A stretch of DNA of 64,000 bases from Mucilaginibacter mali (GCF_013283875.1 NZ_CP054139.1:4836001-4900000), one strand, 5' to 3'; counted from the first letter of the stretch, positions 1 through 8,649 are shown. Program-made: numbers and translations. The notes: generated from the letters alone by a model not told the origin.

Positions 1-1661
1 TGGAGATGGAACGCAAGGAACCTGCCCGCGATGCCGTTAACAAAATGCAGAACGAGAACCGCAACACCAAAAAGGAACTGGCGCGCTTGCAGGCCCTGAT
101 GAAGAAGATGGAGTTTGATCAAAAGCTGAACCAAACCGTTAACCAACTGAATAAGCTGGCTGAAAAGCAGGAACAATTAGCTGATAAAACCCAGCAGGCA
201 GACAAGCAGAATCCGCAGGATAAGCAAAACGCCGACAAGCAAAATCAGGATAAACAAAATGCTGATAAGCAGAACGGCGACAAGCAGAATCAGGATAAAC
301 AGAACGCCGACAAGCAAAATCAGCAGAATGCTGACAAACAGAATCAAGATAAACAAAACGGCGATAAGCAGGATCAGGCCGATAAAGAGCAGCTGCAAAA
401 GGAACAGGAAAAGCTAAATAAAGAGTTTGAAGAGATCCAAAAAGCGATGGAAGACCTGAAAAAACAGGACGATCAGCAGGAGGAAAAAGAGAACTTTGAT
501 AAGCAGCAGAACGAGCAACAGAGTGTGAAGCAGGACATGCAGGACAGCAAGGAGCAGCTGCAAAAAGACAACAAATCCAAAGCATCAAAATCGCAAAAGC
601 AGGCCGCGCAAAAAATGAAGAAGATGGCGCAAAAAATGCAGCAGGACAGCGAGCAAAGCGAACAGGAACAAAACGCTGTAGATGAGCAGCAACTGCGCGA
701 ATTGCTGAAAAACCTGATCAACAGCTCGTTCGACCAGGAGAAGGTAATGCAAACCCTGCGCGTAACCAGCGGTAATGATCCAAACTATGTTTCCCTGGCC
801 CAAAAGCAAAAGGATATTAAGGATAACCTGAAAACCGCCGAAGATAGCCTGTATGCGATCAGCAAGCGTGTGCCGCAGATCCAATCGACCGTGAACACCG
901 AGATAGCCAGTATTAACGACCATATTGATAAAACGCTGGAATACCTTGGCGACCGCCGTACATCTGAAGCTAACCGCGAGCAGCAGTATACCATGACCAG
1001 CATGAACAACCTGGCCCTGATGCTGAGCGACGCGAAGGATCAGCTGCAAAATTCGATGAAAAACTCGAAAAGCGGTAAGGGTAAGGGTAAAAAGCAGTCG
1101 CAGCAAAGCATGCAGCAAATGGCTAAAATGCAGCAGCAGCTAAATCAAAACATGCAGCAAATGCGCGATCAGATGCAGCAGCAACAGCAGCAGGGCAACA
1201 ACCCTAATCAATCGCAAAGCCAGCACCAAAGTATGAGCGAACAGTTTGCCCGTATGGCCCGCGCCCAGCAGGAGATACGCCAGCAACTGGAAAAAATGGA
1301 CCGTGAGCAGAACAAGGATGCCCGTAATGGTTTGGGCGATCTGCAAAAAATCACCAAACAAATGGAACAAACTGAGAACGATCTCGTAAACAGGAAAATA
1401 ACGGACGAGTCGTTAAAACGTCAGCAGCAGATACAGGTGAAGCTACTGGAAGCCGAAAAGGCCGAACAGCAGCGCGAGGAAGACAATAAACGCGATAGCC
1501 ACGCCGGAAAAGACATCCCGCCGGGATATATCAAGGCACTGCAAAGCTATCAGCAGGCTAAGGCAAAACAAACCGAGCAAATAAAAACCGTACCTGCGGC
1601 ATTAAATTTGTATTACAAGCAAAAAATTAAAACGTACTTTGATCAGATCAACGCAAAATAG
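1..1661 (+). CDS. DUF4175-family protein, C-terminal part (5' truncated)
   Basis: The reading frame is open from the window edge, so the visible 551 or so residues are the C-terminal part of a longer protein; the first ATG (base 6) is probably internal. The C-terminal half matches what I know of Bacteroidota DUF4175 proteins (about 1100 residues, N-terminal membrane segments): MNNLALMLSDA, QEIRQQLEKM, LEAEKAEQ and a final TVPAALNLYYKQKIKTYF. Most of the rest is Gln/Lys/Asp-rich coiled coil. A tandem DKQN-type repeat covers about residues 60-125 (bases 180-390). The function is unknown; a membrane-anchored extracytoplasmic coiled coil is an inference. The stop lies 1 bp before the next ATG, so it is probably co-transcribed with the ATPase and ybeY. 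Confidence 0.8.
   Translation, partial: EMERKEPARDAVNKMQNENRNTKKELARLQALMKKMEFDQKLNQTVNQLNKLAEKQEQLADKTQQADKQNPQDKQNADKQNQDKQNADKQNGDKQNQDKQNADKQNQQNADKQNQDKQNGDKQDQADKEQLQKEQEKLNKEFEEIQKAMEDLKKQDDQQEEKENFDKQQNEQQSVKQDMQDSKEQLQKDNKSKASKSQKQAAQKMKKMAQKMQQDSEQSEQEQNAVDEQQLRELLKNLINSSFDQEKVMQTLRVTSGNDPNYVSLAQKQKDIKDNLKTAEDSLYAISKRVPQIQSTVNTEIASINDHIDKTLEYLGDRRTSEANREQQYTMTSMNNLALMLSDAKDQLQNSMKNSKSGKGKGKKQSQQSMQQMAKMQQQLNQNMQQMRDQMQQQQQQGNNPNQSQSQHQSMSEQFARMARAQQEIRQQLEKMDREQNKDARNGLGDLQKITKQMEQTENDLVNRKITDESLKRQQQIQVKLLEAEKAEQQREEDNKRDSHAGKDIPPGYIKALQSYQQAKAKQTEQIKTVPAALNLYYKQKIKTYFDQINAK
180..390 (+). repeat. Tandem DKQN-coding repeat
   Basis: In-frame degenerate units of about 12-18 bp encode runs of (A/Q/G)DKQN. 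They use alternating synonymous codons (gacaag/gataaa, cagaat/caaaac), so the protein repeat is better conserved than the DNA. Copy number could change by slippage without a frameshift when the change is a multiple of 3. Confidence 0.85.
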
Positions 1662-1662
1662 T

Positions 1663-2085
1663 ATGCAAGAGTCAAATTTCCCCACTACCGAGCTTTTTAC
1701 GCTGCAGTTAGCCTCGCGGTCCGAAAGCATTGCGCAGCTGGAGGTTTTGATAGAAGAAATAGCCGATAAATACCAGGTGAGCGAAGATACCTTTGCCAAT
1801 ATGATGACCTGCCTTTGCGAGGCGGTTAACAATGCCATTATGCACGGTAATAAGCAAGACCCGGATAAAAAAGTGATCGTAAACGCCGAAGTTGACAATC
1901 GCCGCATTATATGGACGGTTGCTGATGAAGGCGAAGGTTTTAACCCCGACCAAATCCCTGACCCTACCGCGCCCGAAAATTTAGAAAGCCTTTCCGGACG
2001 TGGTGTATTTATTATTAAACAGTTGGCCGACCAATGTATTTTTAACGACAGGGGCAACGAGATAGAACTTCATTTTAAAATATAA
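1663..2085 (+). CDS. RsbW/SpoIIAB-type ATP-binding protein (anti-sigma regulatory factor family)
   Basis: 140-residue cytoplasmic GHKL ATPase domain. An N-box is visible (EAVNNAIMHGNK), then a G1-like motif (VADEGEGFNPDQIPDP) and a G2 motif (GRGVFIIKQLAD). Family members phosphorylate an anti-sigma-factor antagonist or bind a sigma factor; no partner STAS protein lies in the window. I chose the ATG at 1663 because it follows the upstream stop by one base; an earlier in-frame ATG at 1639 lies inside the upstream gene. The stop abuts the ybeY start, so translation is probably coupled. The family is clear, the target is not. Confidence 0.85.
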   Translation: MQESNFPTTELFTLQLASRSESIAQLEVLIEEIADKYQVSEDTFANMMTCLCEAVNNAIMHGNKQDPDKKVIVNAEVDNRRIIWTVADEGEGFNPDQIPDPTAPENLESLSGRGVFIIKQLADQCIFNDRGNEIELHFKI

Positions 2086-2511
2086 ATGCCCGCCATCTGC
2101 TTTTTTGAAGAGGATATAAAATATACGCTGAAAAACAAGACCGCCGTTCGCCAGTGGATAAAGGAGACTATTGTGGCCGAGGGCTTTAAGCTAAGCGAAC
2201 TAAATTATATTTTTTGCAGCGACACCTACCTGCTGCGCATCAACCAGGAATACCTGGATCATGATACTTATACCGATATTATTACGTTTGATAATTCGGA
2301 GACAGAGAAGACCATCGTAAGCGATATTTTTATCTCGGTAGAGCGCATCCGCGAGAACGCCCAAAAGTTTAACGTACCCGAAGCTACCGAGATGCACCGG
2401 GTAATGATACACGGGGCTTTGCATTTGTTGGGGTATAAGGATAAGGGTGCTGCGAGTAAAAAGTTAATGACAGAGATGGAAGATAAGTATTTGGCAAAAA
2501 TAAGTTTCTAA
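2086..2511 (+). CDS. ybeY: Endoribonuclease YbeY, rRNA maturation factor
   Basis: 141 residues, normal for the family. YbeY is a zinc-dependent RNase used in 16S rRNA 3'-end maturation and ribosome quality control. The metal motif is present as HGALHLLGYKDKG near residues 105-117, after a conserved DIITFDN-like segment and the SDIFISVERI segment. The canonical motif ends in GYDH; here Lys-Asp stands where the third His is expected, a form I believe is usual in Bacteroidota. It starts at the base after the upstream stop, as the third gene of the DUF4175-ATPase-ybeY cluster. Confidence 0.9.
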   Translation: MPAICFFEEDIKYTLKNKTAVRQWIKETIVAEGFKLSELNYIFCSDTYLLRINQEYLDHDTYTDIITFDNSETEKTIVSDIFISVERIRENAQKFNVPEATEMHRVMIHGALHLLGYKDKGAASKKLMTEMEDKYLAKISF

Positions 2512-2567
2512 CTTGCACCACCTTTTAAGGCATTGCTACGTATTCATTTAAAACCATTTAACAAATC

Positions 2568-3080
2568 ATGAAAATACTTGTAGTTTTTTTAGCGCTGCTG
2601 TTCGCCGGCGCGCCAAGCTCGGTTTACGATTTTAAACTGAAAAACATCGACGGTAAAAATTTCGATCTGAAGAAGTACAAAGGCAAAAAATTGCTGATCG
2701 TTAACGTAGCCTCTAAATGCGGTTACACCCCCCAATACACCGATCTGCAAAAACTGGCCGATACTTACAAAGACAAACTGGTGGTTATCGGTTTCCCTGC
2801 CAACAATTTTGGCGGCCAGGAGCCAGGCACCGCCGAAGAAATTAAAACCTTTTGCAGCGGCAAATACAACGTTACCTTCCCGCTTAACGAAAAAGTAAGC
2901 GTTAAAGGCGACGACATTGCCCCGCTATTCAAATACCTGACAGAGGCTGAAAATCCAGACTTTACCGGCGAGATCAAATGGAACTTCGAAAAATTCCTGA
3001 TCGACGAGAACGGCAAGCTGATCCACCGCTTCCGCTCAAAGGTAACCCCAATGTCTGAAGAGATCACTAAATACCTGTAA
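2568..3080 (+). CDS. Glutathione peroxidase family thiol peroxidase (exported)
   Basis: 170 residues with a short hydrophobic N-terminus (about 1-15) that looks like a signal sequence, so it probably acts in the periplasm. The catalytic positions are visible: Cys51 (VASKCGYTPQY, cysteine rather than selenocysteine), Gln84 (FGGQEPGT), Trp138 and Asn139 (KWNFEKFLI). Such bacterial enzymes reduce hydroperoxides, often with thioredoxin rather than glutathione. The insertion sequence begins 23 bp downstream, and its left-end hairpin may now serve as the terminator. Confidence 0.9.
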   Translation: MKILVVFLALLFAGAPSSVYDFKLKNIDGKNFDLKKYKGKKLLIVNVASKCGYTPQYTDLQKLADTYKDKLVVIGFPANNFGGQEPGTAEEIKTFCSGKYNVTFPLNEKVSVKGDDIAPLFKYLTEAENPDFTGEIKWNFEKFLIDENGKLIHRFRSKVTPMSEEITKYL

Positions 3081-3103
3081 GCTGGTATTATCATAAAACA
3101 AAA

Positions 3104-3122
3104 GAGGCCGTATCATAAATCA
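3104..3122 (+). repeat. IS left terminal inverted repeat
   Basis: 19-bp end, inverted relative to 4886-4904. It is also the 5' half of a hairpin (3106-3135) followed by a T-rich run, so it can act as a terminator for rightward transcription. Confidence 0.8.
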
Positions 3123-3145
3123 AATGATGCGGTCTTTATTTTTTT
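3106..3145 (+). terminator. Hairpin plus T-run inside IS left end
   Basis: Stem GGCCGTATCAT pairs with ATGATGCGGTC (11 bp including two G-T pairs), loop AAATCAA, followed by TTTATTTTTTT. It lies 25 bp after the peroxidase stop and reads as a rho-independent terminator. Confidence 0.65.
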
Positions 3146-3241
3146 AGCCTAATAGCTGAATTTGGTATTGAGTTTCTATGGAATTTTTTGAGGGGGAGGG
3201 GGTAGCTTTCTTGGGCGAACCTGAGTGGTAAAACGACTCAT

Positions 3242-4777
3242 TTAAGCCGCTTTTTTCCTTAGATTTTGTGCGATTGCAACTAAACCCCATTCTATTTCTA
3301 CTTTTTCCTTGCCGCGGAGCATAAACCGTTTAAAGCCATGGTTCTGCTTAATATTACCAAATACAGGTTCTACATCAAAGCAGCGTTTCTTTCGCCGTTG
3401 TATGCCTTCTTCACTGTTTAACAGCTCGTGCGCCTTTTGTTTCAGGCGGTTCAGGTTTTCATTGATTTCAATGATCCGATTCCCTTTTGATTTATGGCAA
3501 ATACCGTTCAGCGGACAGTTAGCGCAGTTAACTGCCTGGTATCTTTTTACCGTTTGTTCAAACTCCGTGCTTGTTTTTCTTTTACTTGTTCCGATGAAAT
3601 TCATTTGCTGGCCCATCGGGCAGATGTAACAATCTTTCTCCTGGTTGTAAAAAAGCTTATTTGCTGCAAAAGGGTGCTTGTTGTTGTGATTCTCATTTTG
3701 TTCCTTATCGAACATCCCATACTTTACAAAGGCGATTGTTCCTTTTTGTTCCAACCGCGTGTAGTTCTCCTCGGAGCCATATCCGGCATCGGCTGTAAGC
3801 ACTTGCGGTGCTTTGCCAAAGCTGACTTCATGCTGCGCTAAATGAGCACTTAATGTATTGGTGTCTGTGGTGTTGGAGTGAATGGTGTAATTGACAATGA
3901 ACTGGTTGGATGTGGATATCTGAACATTATACCCCGGTTTTAACTGGCCGTTTTTCATGTGGTCTTCCTTCATCCGCATGAATGTGGCATCCGTATCGGT
4001 CTTGGAATAGCTGTTGCGTTCACCCAGCAGAGCTTCCTGCTGCTCATAGCGGGCAATGGCCTGCGGGTAATGTTTGCTGATATACCGCAGCTTGCTTTTG
4101 ACCTGTTTGGAAACATCCTCACGCGAGGAAAGCTTCTCATTGAGTTTATCTACTGCGGCATTGACCTTTTCACTGTCAATAACAGTAAAGTCAGGCGGAT
4201 CAGGCAGCCTGTCTTCTTCTTTTGCTACGCTTTGGGCATAGTCCCATATCTCTGACAGCTGCTTTTTCATCTTTTCCTTATTGGTCTGAATCGCTTTCTT
4301 CCAGACAAAGGTATACCGGTTTGCATTCGCCTCTATCTTTGTCCCGTCCGTATTCACTTCTTCAATACTGAGCAGGCCTTCCTCTGCCAAAAGTTTCACC
4401 ACATCTTCGAACACATCACGCAGCGCATGCTTCAAACGTACGCCCCGGAAACGGTTGATCGTATTATGATCAGGATAGTTCATCGAACTCAGCCACATCA
4501 GGTAAACGCTTTCCCGGCAGGCTGCTGCCAGCTTTCGGCTGGAGTAGGTGTTGGTTACATACCCATATACCAGCACCTTTAACAACATTTGCGGGTGATA
4601 GCTTGAACTCCCGCGGATATGATAAGCTTTCAGCAATGGTTCCAGATAGAGCCTGTCGATCACATCGTTAACTACACGCACCGGGTGCGATGCCGGAACT
4701 AATTCGTCAAGTGTTGGAGGAATAGCCATCAACTGCCGTTGCTGGTAGGGCTTGAATACAGGTCTTTTAGAGGACAT
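3242..4777 (-). CDS. IS1182 family transposase
   Basis: 511 residues, full length for the family. The N-terminal region (MAIPPTLDELVPASHPVRVVNDVID) and the middle (YHPQMLLKVLVYGYVTNTYSSRKLAAACRES is the region around residues 60-90) are typical IS1182 sequence. The DDE core includes the Asp of TADAGYGSEENY (about residue 330) and a C-terminal GFKRFMLRGKEKVEIEW segment. A Cys-rich stretch (CPMGQQM, CANCPLNGIC) may bind zinc. The frame is uninterrupted, so the element may be active. The ATG at 4777 is the natural start. Confidence 0.92.
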   Translation of the reverse strand: MSSKRPVFKPYQQRQLMAIPPTLDELVPASHPVRVVNDVIDRLYLEPLLKAYHIRGSSSYHPQMLLKVLVYGYVTNTYSSRKLAAACRESVYLMWLSSMNYPDHNTINRFRGVRLKHALRDVFEDVVKLLAEEGLLSIEEVNTDGTKIEANANRYTFVWKKAIQTNKEKMKKQLSEIWDYAQSVAKEEDRLPDPPDFTVIDSEKVNAAVDKLNEKLSSREDVSKQVKSKLRYISKHYPQAIARYEQQEALLGERNSYSKTDTDATFMRMKEDHMKNGQLKPGYNVQISTSNQFIVNYTIHSNTTDTNTLSAHLAQHEVSFGKAPQVLTADAGYGSEENYTRLEQKGTIAFVKYGMFDKEQNENHNNKHPFAANKLFYNQEKDCYICPMGQQMNFIGTSKRKTSTEFEQTVKRYQAVNCANCPLNGICHKSKGNRIIEINENLNRLKQKAHELLNSEEGIQRRKKRCFDVEPVFGNIKQNHGFKRFMLRGKEKVEIEWGLVAIAQNLRKKAA

Positions 4778-4885
4778 ACTACGCTACTTTCGATACATAA
4801 ATATATGAAAATCAGATTATTATATCAAATAAATACCCCTCTTTATTCCAATAAATTATGCACAAATAAAAAAGAGGCCATACCA

Positions 4886-4904
4886 TGATTTATGATACAG
4901 CCTC
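4886..4904 (-). repeat. IS right terminal inverted repeat
   Basis: Inverted copy of 3104-3122. With the preceding GAGGCCATACCAT at 4874-4886 it also forms an imperfect hairpin followed by GTTTTT, so both IS ends carry terminator-like structures. Confidence 0.8.
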
Positions 4905-5039
4905 GTTTTTATGGGGTTTCCGATGCCCTGCGGAGGTCAGTGTCATTATTTAAAGTCCTTAAGGTGCCTGTGAGGACACAGGAGCCGGGTAAATTTCCCC
5001 CGTGGTCTGTGTCCCCACAGATCACTAACCAACGAGGAC

Positions 5040-5126
5040 TCTGCGCAGACAGATTTCTCTTTCGCGCCACCTCAATTGCCCCGCTACGCTATCGTAGTAA
5101 TTAAGACCAAAGGAAATGACAAGCAG
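5040..5126. repeat. Degenerate dispersed-repeat remnant
   Basis: Contains AGATTTCTCTTTCG and AAGGAAATGACAAG. These match parts of the inverted repeat at 27262-27367 (CTTGTCATTTCCTT and GATTTCTCTCTACCGTTCG). I see no gene between the IS and the cyclophilin. Confidence 0.5.
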
Positions 5127-5144
5127 TTTTAAAGTAACTGTGCC

Positions 5145-5816
5145 CTATTTCAACTCTTTTGCAACCTCCTTCACAGTCAACACCGTAACCCGCATCCCCA
5201 CCGGCGTATCGGGGTTGCCGTTCTTATCAACCTTTAAAGCCGTCACCTTGTCTATCCAATCCATCCCTTTAACTATCTCACCAAACACGGTATAGTTTTG
5301 GTCTAACGATGGCGTACCGCCAACCGTTCTGTATACTTCTCGCTGTTCGGGTGTAAAATGTACGTTGTTGCGCTTCTCAATGGCATCCAGTTGGGCATCG
5401 GTATATTTACGGCCATCCACAAAATAAATTTGGGTAGTGAACGATTCCTTGTCCTTGTTATCATCCCGGCCCATGGCCAGCACGCCGCGCTTGTGGAATA
5501 GATTAGGCGCGAACTCCGGTTTTATCCATTTCATTTCGGGCTTTAGCTTGCGGCCTTTTTCGTACAACGAATCGGGGTCGCCGCCCTGTATCACAAAGCC
5601 TTTTAAAATGCGGTTAAAGGTGGTGGCATCGAAGTAATGCTTTTTGACCAGGCTGATGAAGTTTTCCCTATGTACCGGTGTTTCGTTATACAGCTTAACA
5701 ATACAATAGCCTTGTGCCGTTTCTATTTTTACGTATTGGTTGGTTGGCTGGGCCTGCAAGGTGCCCGCTGTGAGACCGATCAGCAAGATGACGAGGAGTG
5801 AGATCTGTTTGCGCAT
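5145..5816 (-). CDS. Peptidyl-prolyl cis-trans isomerase, cyclophilin type, exported
   Basis: 223 residues from the ATG at 5816 (a TTG two codons upstream is less likely). The signal peptide (MRKQISLLVILLIGLTAGTLQAQ) points to the periplasm. The cyclophilin fold is recognisable: VHRENFISLVKKHYFDATTFNRILKGFVIQGGDP near residues 50-85, and YTVFGEIVKGMDWIDKV near 175-191. A 50-residue insert separates the GGDP and YTVFG segments, as in longer Bacteroidota versions. Family members isomerise X-Pro bonds during protein folding. It appears to be a single gene, divergent from the GH28 gene. Confidence 0.9.
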   Translation of the reverse strand: MRKQISLLVILLIGLTAGTLQAQPTNQYVKIETAQGYCIVKLYNETPVHRENFISLVKKHYFDATTFNRILKGFVIQGGDPDSLYEKGRKLKPEMKWIKPEFAPNLFHKRGVLAMGRDDNKDKESFTTQIYFVDGRKYTDAQLDAIEKRNNVHFTPEQREVYRTVGGTPSLDQNYTVFGEIVKGMDWIDKVTALKVDKNGNPDTPVGMRVTVLTVKEVAKELK

Positions 5817-5933
5817 ACACAAACTTGCACAAAATCAGCCTGAATTGAAAGCCATCCCGCACCATGCTGTACGGCTTTTTTATTGGGGCATTATTTGTAT
5901 GTTAGAAACTTCAAAACCGATTAAAACACTAAA

Positions 5934-7256
5934 ATGAAAACTAACCGATATGCGGCCGCTATGGCCATTGCCCTGTTTTTGGCAACAGGGCTACATACCA
6001 GTTCTGCCATGCATCCGCACCATAAGCTTTCTGAGGTAGCTATAGCCGCCAAACGCTACAACATAGCCGAGAACGGCGCTATTGGCGATGGCAAAACGCT
6101 AAACACAACCGCCATACAAGCCACCATAGATAAATGCGCCAAGGGCGGCGGTACCGTAGTGGTACCACAGGGCGTTTTCGTAACCGGATCGCTATTTATC
6201 AAACCGGGCGTTAACCTGGAATTTTTAGATGGATCAGTACTGAAAGGATCGACCAATATTGAGGATTACCCTAAAATGACCACCCGCATTGAGGGCCACT
6301 TCGAGCCGTGGCGCTGTGCTTTACTGAACGCCGATAAGGCCGACCACCTGCGCATTACCGGCAAAGGTGCGCTGGATGGCAGCGGCCAACCTTTTTGGAA
6401 GGAATTTTACAGCCGCCGCAGCGCCGACCCAAAGACCACCAATCTTAACGTAGAGCGCCCGCGCCTAACCTTTATACAAAACAGTAAGGATGTGGTGATC
6501 GACGGCATCGCGTTCACCAATTCGGGGTTCTGGAACCTGCATCTGTACCGCTGCCAAAAACTAAAAGTAAATAATTGCCGCTTTGTAGCGCCCGATGGCA
6601 AGGTGCCAGATGATCATGCGCCAAGCTCGGACGGGATAGACGTGGATAGTTCGCAGGATATAGAGATCAGCAACAGTTTCTTTTCGGTAGGTGATGATGA
6701 CATTGCGCTAAAAGGATCGAAAGGGCCGTTTGCTAACCAGGATAAGGATAGTCCGCCAGTTGAGCACATCTACATACACGATTGCATTTTCGAGGCCGGC
6801 GGCGGTATCATGACCTGCGGCAGCGAGGCCACCCTGGTGCGCGATGTGAAGATTGAGCGCTGCACCACCCGCAAGCCGGTAGTAATGCGTTTGAAACTGC
6901 GCCCCGACACCCCACAGCAGTACGAGGATATCACCATCAGCGATATTACGATGGAGAACGGCAGCGCGGTATTCAACGTATCGCCATGGACGCAATACTT
7001 CGACCTGAAAGGCCAGGAACCGCCTAAAGCGCTGGTACGTAATATCAAGATATCGAATATTAAAGGCAGCGCGGTATCGCTGGGCGGTATAACCGGTCAT
7101 GCCCAAACCACCTTTGGCGATATCACTTTAAAAGATGTGGAGTTGACCGTTAAAAACACTACTTTTAATCGCAGCGATTTCCCGGGGCTGAAATTTGAGA
7201 ATGTGAAGGTTAATGGCGAAATTATGCCTACGCCGCAGCCCAAGCCGAAACAATAA
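5934..7256 (+). CDS. Glycoside hydrolase family 28 (polygalacturonase-like)
   Basis: 440 residues with a signal peptide (about 1-25). The right-handed beta-helix GH28 motifs are present: SSDGID at 231-236 (counterpart of the catalytic NTDG Asp), GDDDIALK at 253-260 (the catalytic Asp pair) and an RLK at 319-321 (counterpart of RIK). The usual GHG His motif is replaced by GGGIMTCGSEA at 289-299. GH28 enzymes hydrolyse galacturonans or rhamnogalacturonans in pectin; exact substrate unknown. The acyltransferase starts 5 bp downstream, so the two are probably one transcript. Confidence 0.9.
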   Translation: MKTNRYAAAMAIALFLATGLHTSSAMHPHHKLSEVAIAAKRYNIAENGAIGDGKTLNTTAIQATIDKCAKGGGTVVVPQGVFVTGSLFIKPGVNLEFLDGSVLKGSTNIEDYPKMTTRIEGHFEPWRCALLNADKADHLRITGKGALDGSGQPFWKEFYSRRSADPKTTNLNVERPRLTFIQNSKDVVIDGIAFTNSGFWNLHLYRCQKLKVNNCRFVAPDGKVPDDHAPSSDGIDVDSSQDIEISNSFFSVGDDDIALKGSKGPFANQDKDSPPVEHIYIHDCIFEAGGGIMTCGSEATLVRDVKIERCTTRKPVVMRLKLRPDTPQQYEDITISDITMENGSAVFNVSPWTQYFDLKGQEPPKALVRNIKISNIKGSAVSLGGITGHAQTTFGDITLKDVELTVKNTTFNRSDFPGLKFENVKVNGEIMPTPQPKPKQ

Positions 7257-7261
7257 ACTGA

Positions 7262-8392
7262 ATGGCCGAAACACAGGTATACCAGGCATCAAAAAAACAC
7301 TATCCCATTTTAGATGGACTGCGTGGCGTTGCCGCGGTGATGGTGGTATGCTTCCATATTTTCGAAACCTTTGCCGATGGTAACCGCTTTAAACAGGTTA
7401 TCAACCACGGTTACCTGGCAGTCGATTTCTTTTTTCTGCTATCGGGCTTTGTAGTAGCCTACGCTTACGATGACCGCTGGGGCAAAATGACCCAGTGGGA
7501 TTTTTATAAGCGCCGCCTGGTGCGCCTGCAACCCATGGTGATAATGGGGACCATCATTGGCGCCGCGTTATTTTACCTCCAGGCTTGCGATGCCTTTGCG
7601 CCGATTGCCCTAACCCCGGTTTGGAAAATGCTGCTGGTGATGCTTGTTGGCTTTACGCTGATCCCCATCCTGCCATCTATGGATATCCGTGGCTGGGCCG
7701 AAATGCATCCGCTGGACGGGCCATGCTGGTCGCTGTTTTTTGAATATGTGGCCAATATCCTTTACGCGTTGTTCGTTCGTAAATTCAGCAAAACGGCCTT
7801 ATCCATCTTGGTCTTCCTGTCGGCTTGCTTTTTGGTGCAATACCTTATTATGGGGCCGCAGGGCGATGTCATCGGTGGCTGGTCGGTTGACCCAACACAG
7901 CTACATATTGGTTTCGCGCGGATGCTTTATCCATTTTTTGCAGGGCTGCTGCTTTGCCGCATGGGCAAGCTCATTCATGTGCGCGGAGCGTTTTGGCTAT
8001 GCAGTTTTATGCTGGCGATTATATTTATACTACCACGCGCTGGCGATGAGCAACACCTGTGGATGAACGGCATTTACGAATCGGTTTGTATCATCGTACT
8101 TTTTCCGCTCATTGTAGCCATCGGTGCAGGTGGCGAGATAAAAGGAAAGCGTTCGGCCGCAATCTGTAAGTTTTTGGGCGATATCTCTTACCCCTTATAT
8201 ATCACCCATTACCCTTTAATTTATACCTACGTAGCCTGGATAAGCAATAATAAAGTACCGGTAAACAATGGTTTGCCGATAGGGGGATTACTGCTGGTTG
8301 TGGCGTTAACAATAGCTTACGCCTGCCTGAAGTTATACGATGAACCGGTACGCGAATGGCTGCGGAAAAAGCTTTGGGCAAAGCAGGCCTAA
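7262..8392 (+). CDS. Acyltransferase family 3 membrane protein
   Basis: 376 residues, polytopic (about ten hydrophobic segments). The family signature is at the N-terminus: DGLRGVAAVMVVCFHIFE (about residues 19-36) and LAVDFFFLLSGFVVAYAYDDRW (about 57-79), with RRLVRLQP following. AT3 proteins transfer acyl groups, often acetyl, to extracytoplasmic glycans. The substrate is unknown. Its position 5 bp after the GH28 gene suggests a shared transcript and perhaps a shared sugar substrate, which is inference. Confidence 0.9.
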   Translation: MAETQVYQASKKHYPILDGLRGVAAVMVVCFHIFETFADGNRFKQVINHGYLAVDFFFLLSGFVVAYAYDDRWGKMTQWDFYKRRLVRLQPMVIMGTIIGAALFYLQACDAFAPIALTPVWKMLLVMLVGFTLIPILPSMDIRGWAEMHPLDGPCWSLFFEYVANILYALFVRKFSKTALSILVFLSACFLVQYLIMGPQGDVIGGWSVDPTQLHIGFARMLYPFFAGLLLCRMGKLIHVRGAFWLCSFMLAIIFILPRAGDEQHLWMNGIYESVCIIVLFPLIVAIGAGGEIKGKRSAAICKFLGDISYPLYITHYPLIYTYVAWISNNKVPVNNGLPIGGLLLVVALTIAYACLKLYDEPVREWLRKKLWAKQA

Positions 8393-8400
8393 AAACAACT

Positions 8401-8646
8401 TTACCTGTTCTGCTGTGCCAGCGCCTTTTTAACCTGGTATAAAATTTCGCTTAGCCCGTTGGTTTTGATCTCGAACGCGGTAGAGAGCAGCATCCCCATT
8501 TTATCCTTAGTGAAGCCTTTGCCCGACATCCACTCTAAATAATAGATGGGCAGATCGGCAATGATGGTGCCTTTGTACTTACCGTAGGGCATACGGGTTT
8601 GCACAATATCTATCAGTACCTGGGGGTTGGGTTGTACATTTTCCAC
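8401..8646 (-). CDS. DUF3820 family small protein
   Basis: 81 residues from a GTG start. The core MPYGKYKGTIIADLPIYYLEW (its first Met is about residue 19) is the DUF3820 signature; the function is not established. I prefer the GTG at 8646 over a TTG at 8682 because a Bacteroidota -7 element (TAATTTTA, minus strand 8657-8650) stands three bases upstream of the GTG and the TTG lies inside the -33 region. The resulting N-terminus (ENVQPNPQVLIDIVQTRMP) resembles homologues as I recall them. Convergent with the acyltransferase, 8 bp apart. Confidence 0.8.
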   Translation of the reverse strand: MENVQPNPQVLIDIVQTRMPYGKYKGTIIADLPIYYLEWMSGKGFTKDKMGMLLSTAFEIKTNGLSEILYQVKKALAQQNR

Positions 8647-8649
8647 GGC

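Larger units (their letters stand above)
3104..4904 (-). mobile_element. IS1182-type insertion sequence, apparently intact
   Basis: About 1.8 kb with one complete transposase gene and matching ends. The 19-bp end at 3104-3122 is an inverted copy of 4886-4904 with one mismatch (GAGGCYGTATCATAAATCA reading inward). Homology may extend a few bases further out (CATAAAA on both sides). I could not define a clear target duplication. It sits between the peroxidase and the cyclophilin gene and breaks neither. Confidence 0.85.

Noticed and set aside
139..1370. Several long minus-strand frames opposite the DUF4175 gene
   Set aside because: They are shadows of the Gln/Lys-rich repeats, which lack stop codons on the other strand.
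4892..5104. 70-codon frame after the IS
   Set aside because: It starts in the IS inverted repeat and continues into repeat remnant; no family.
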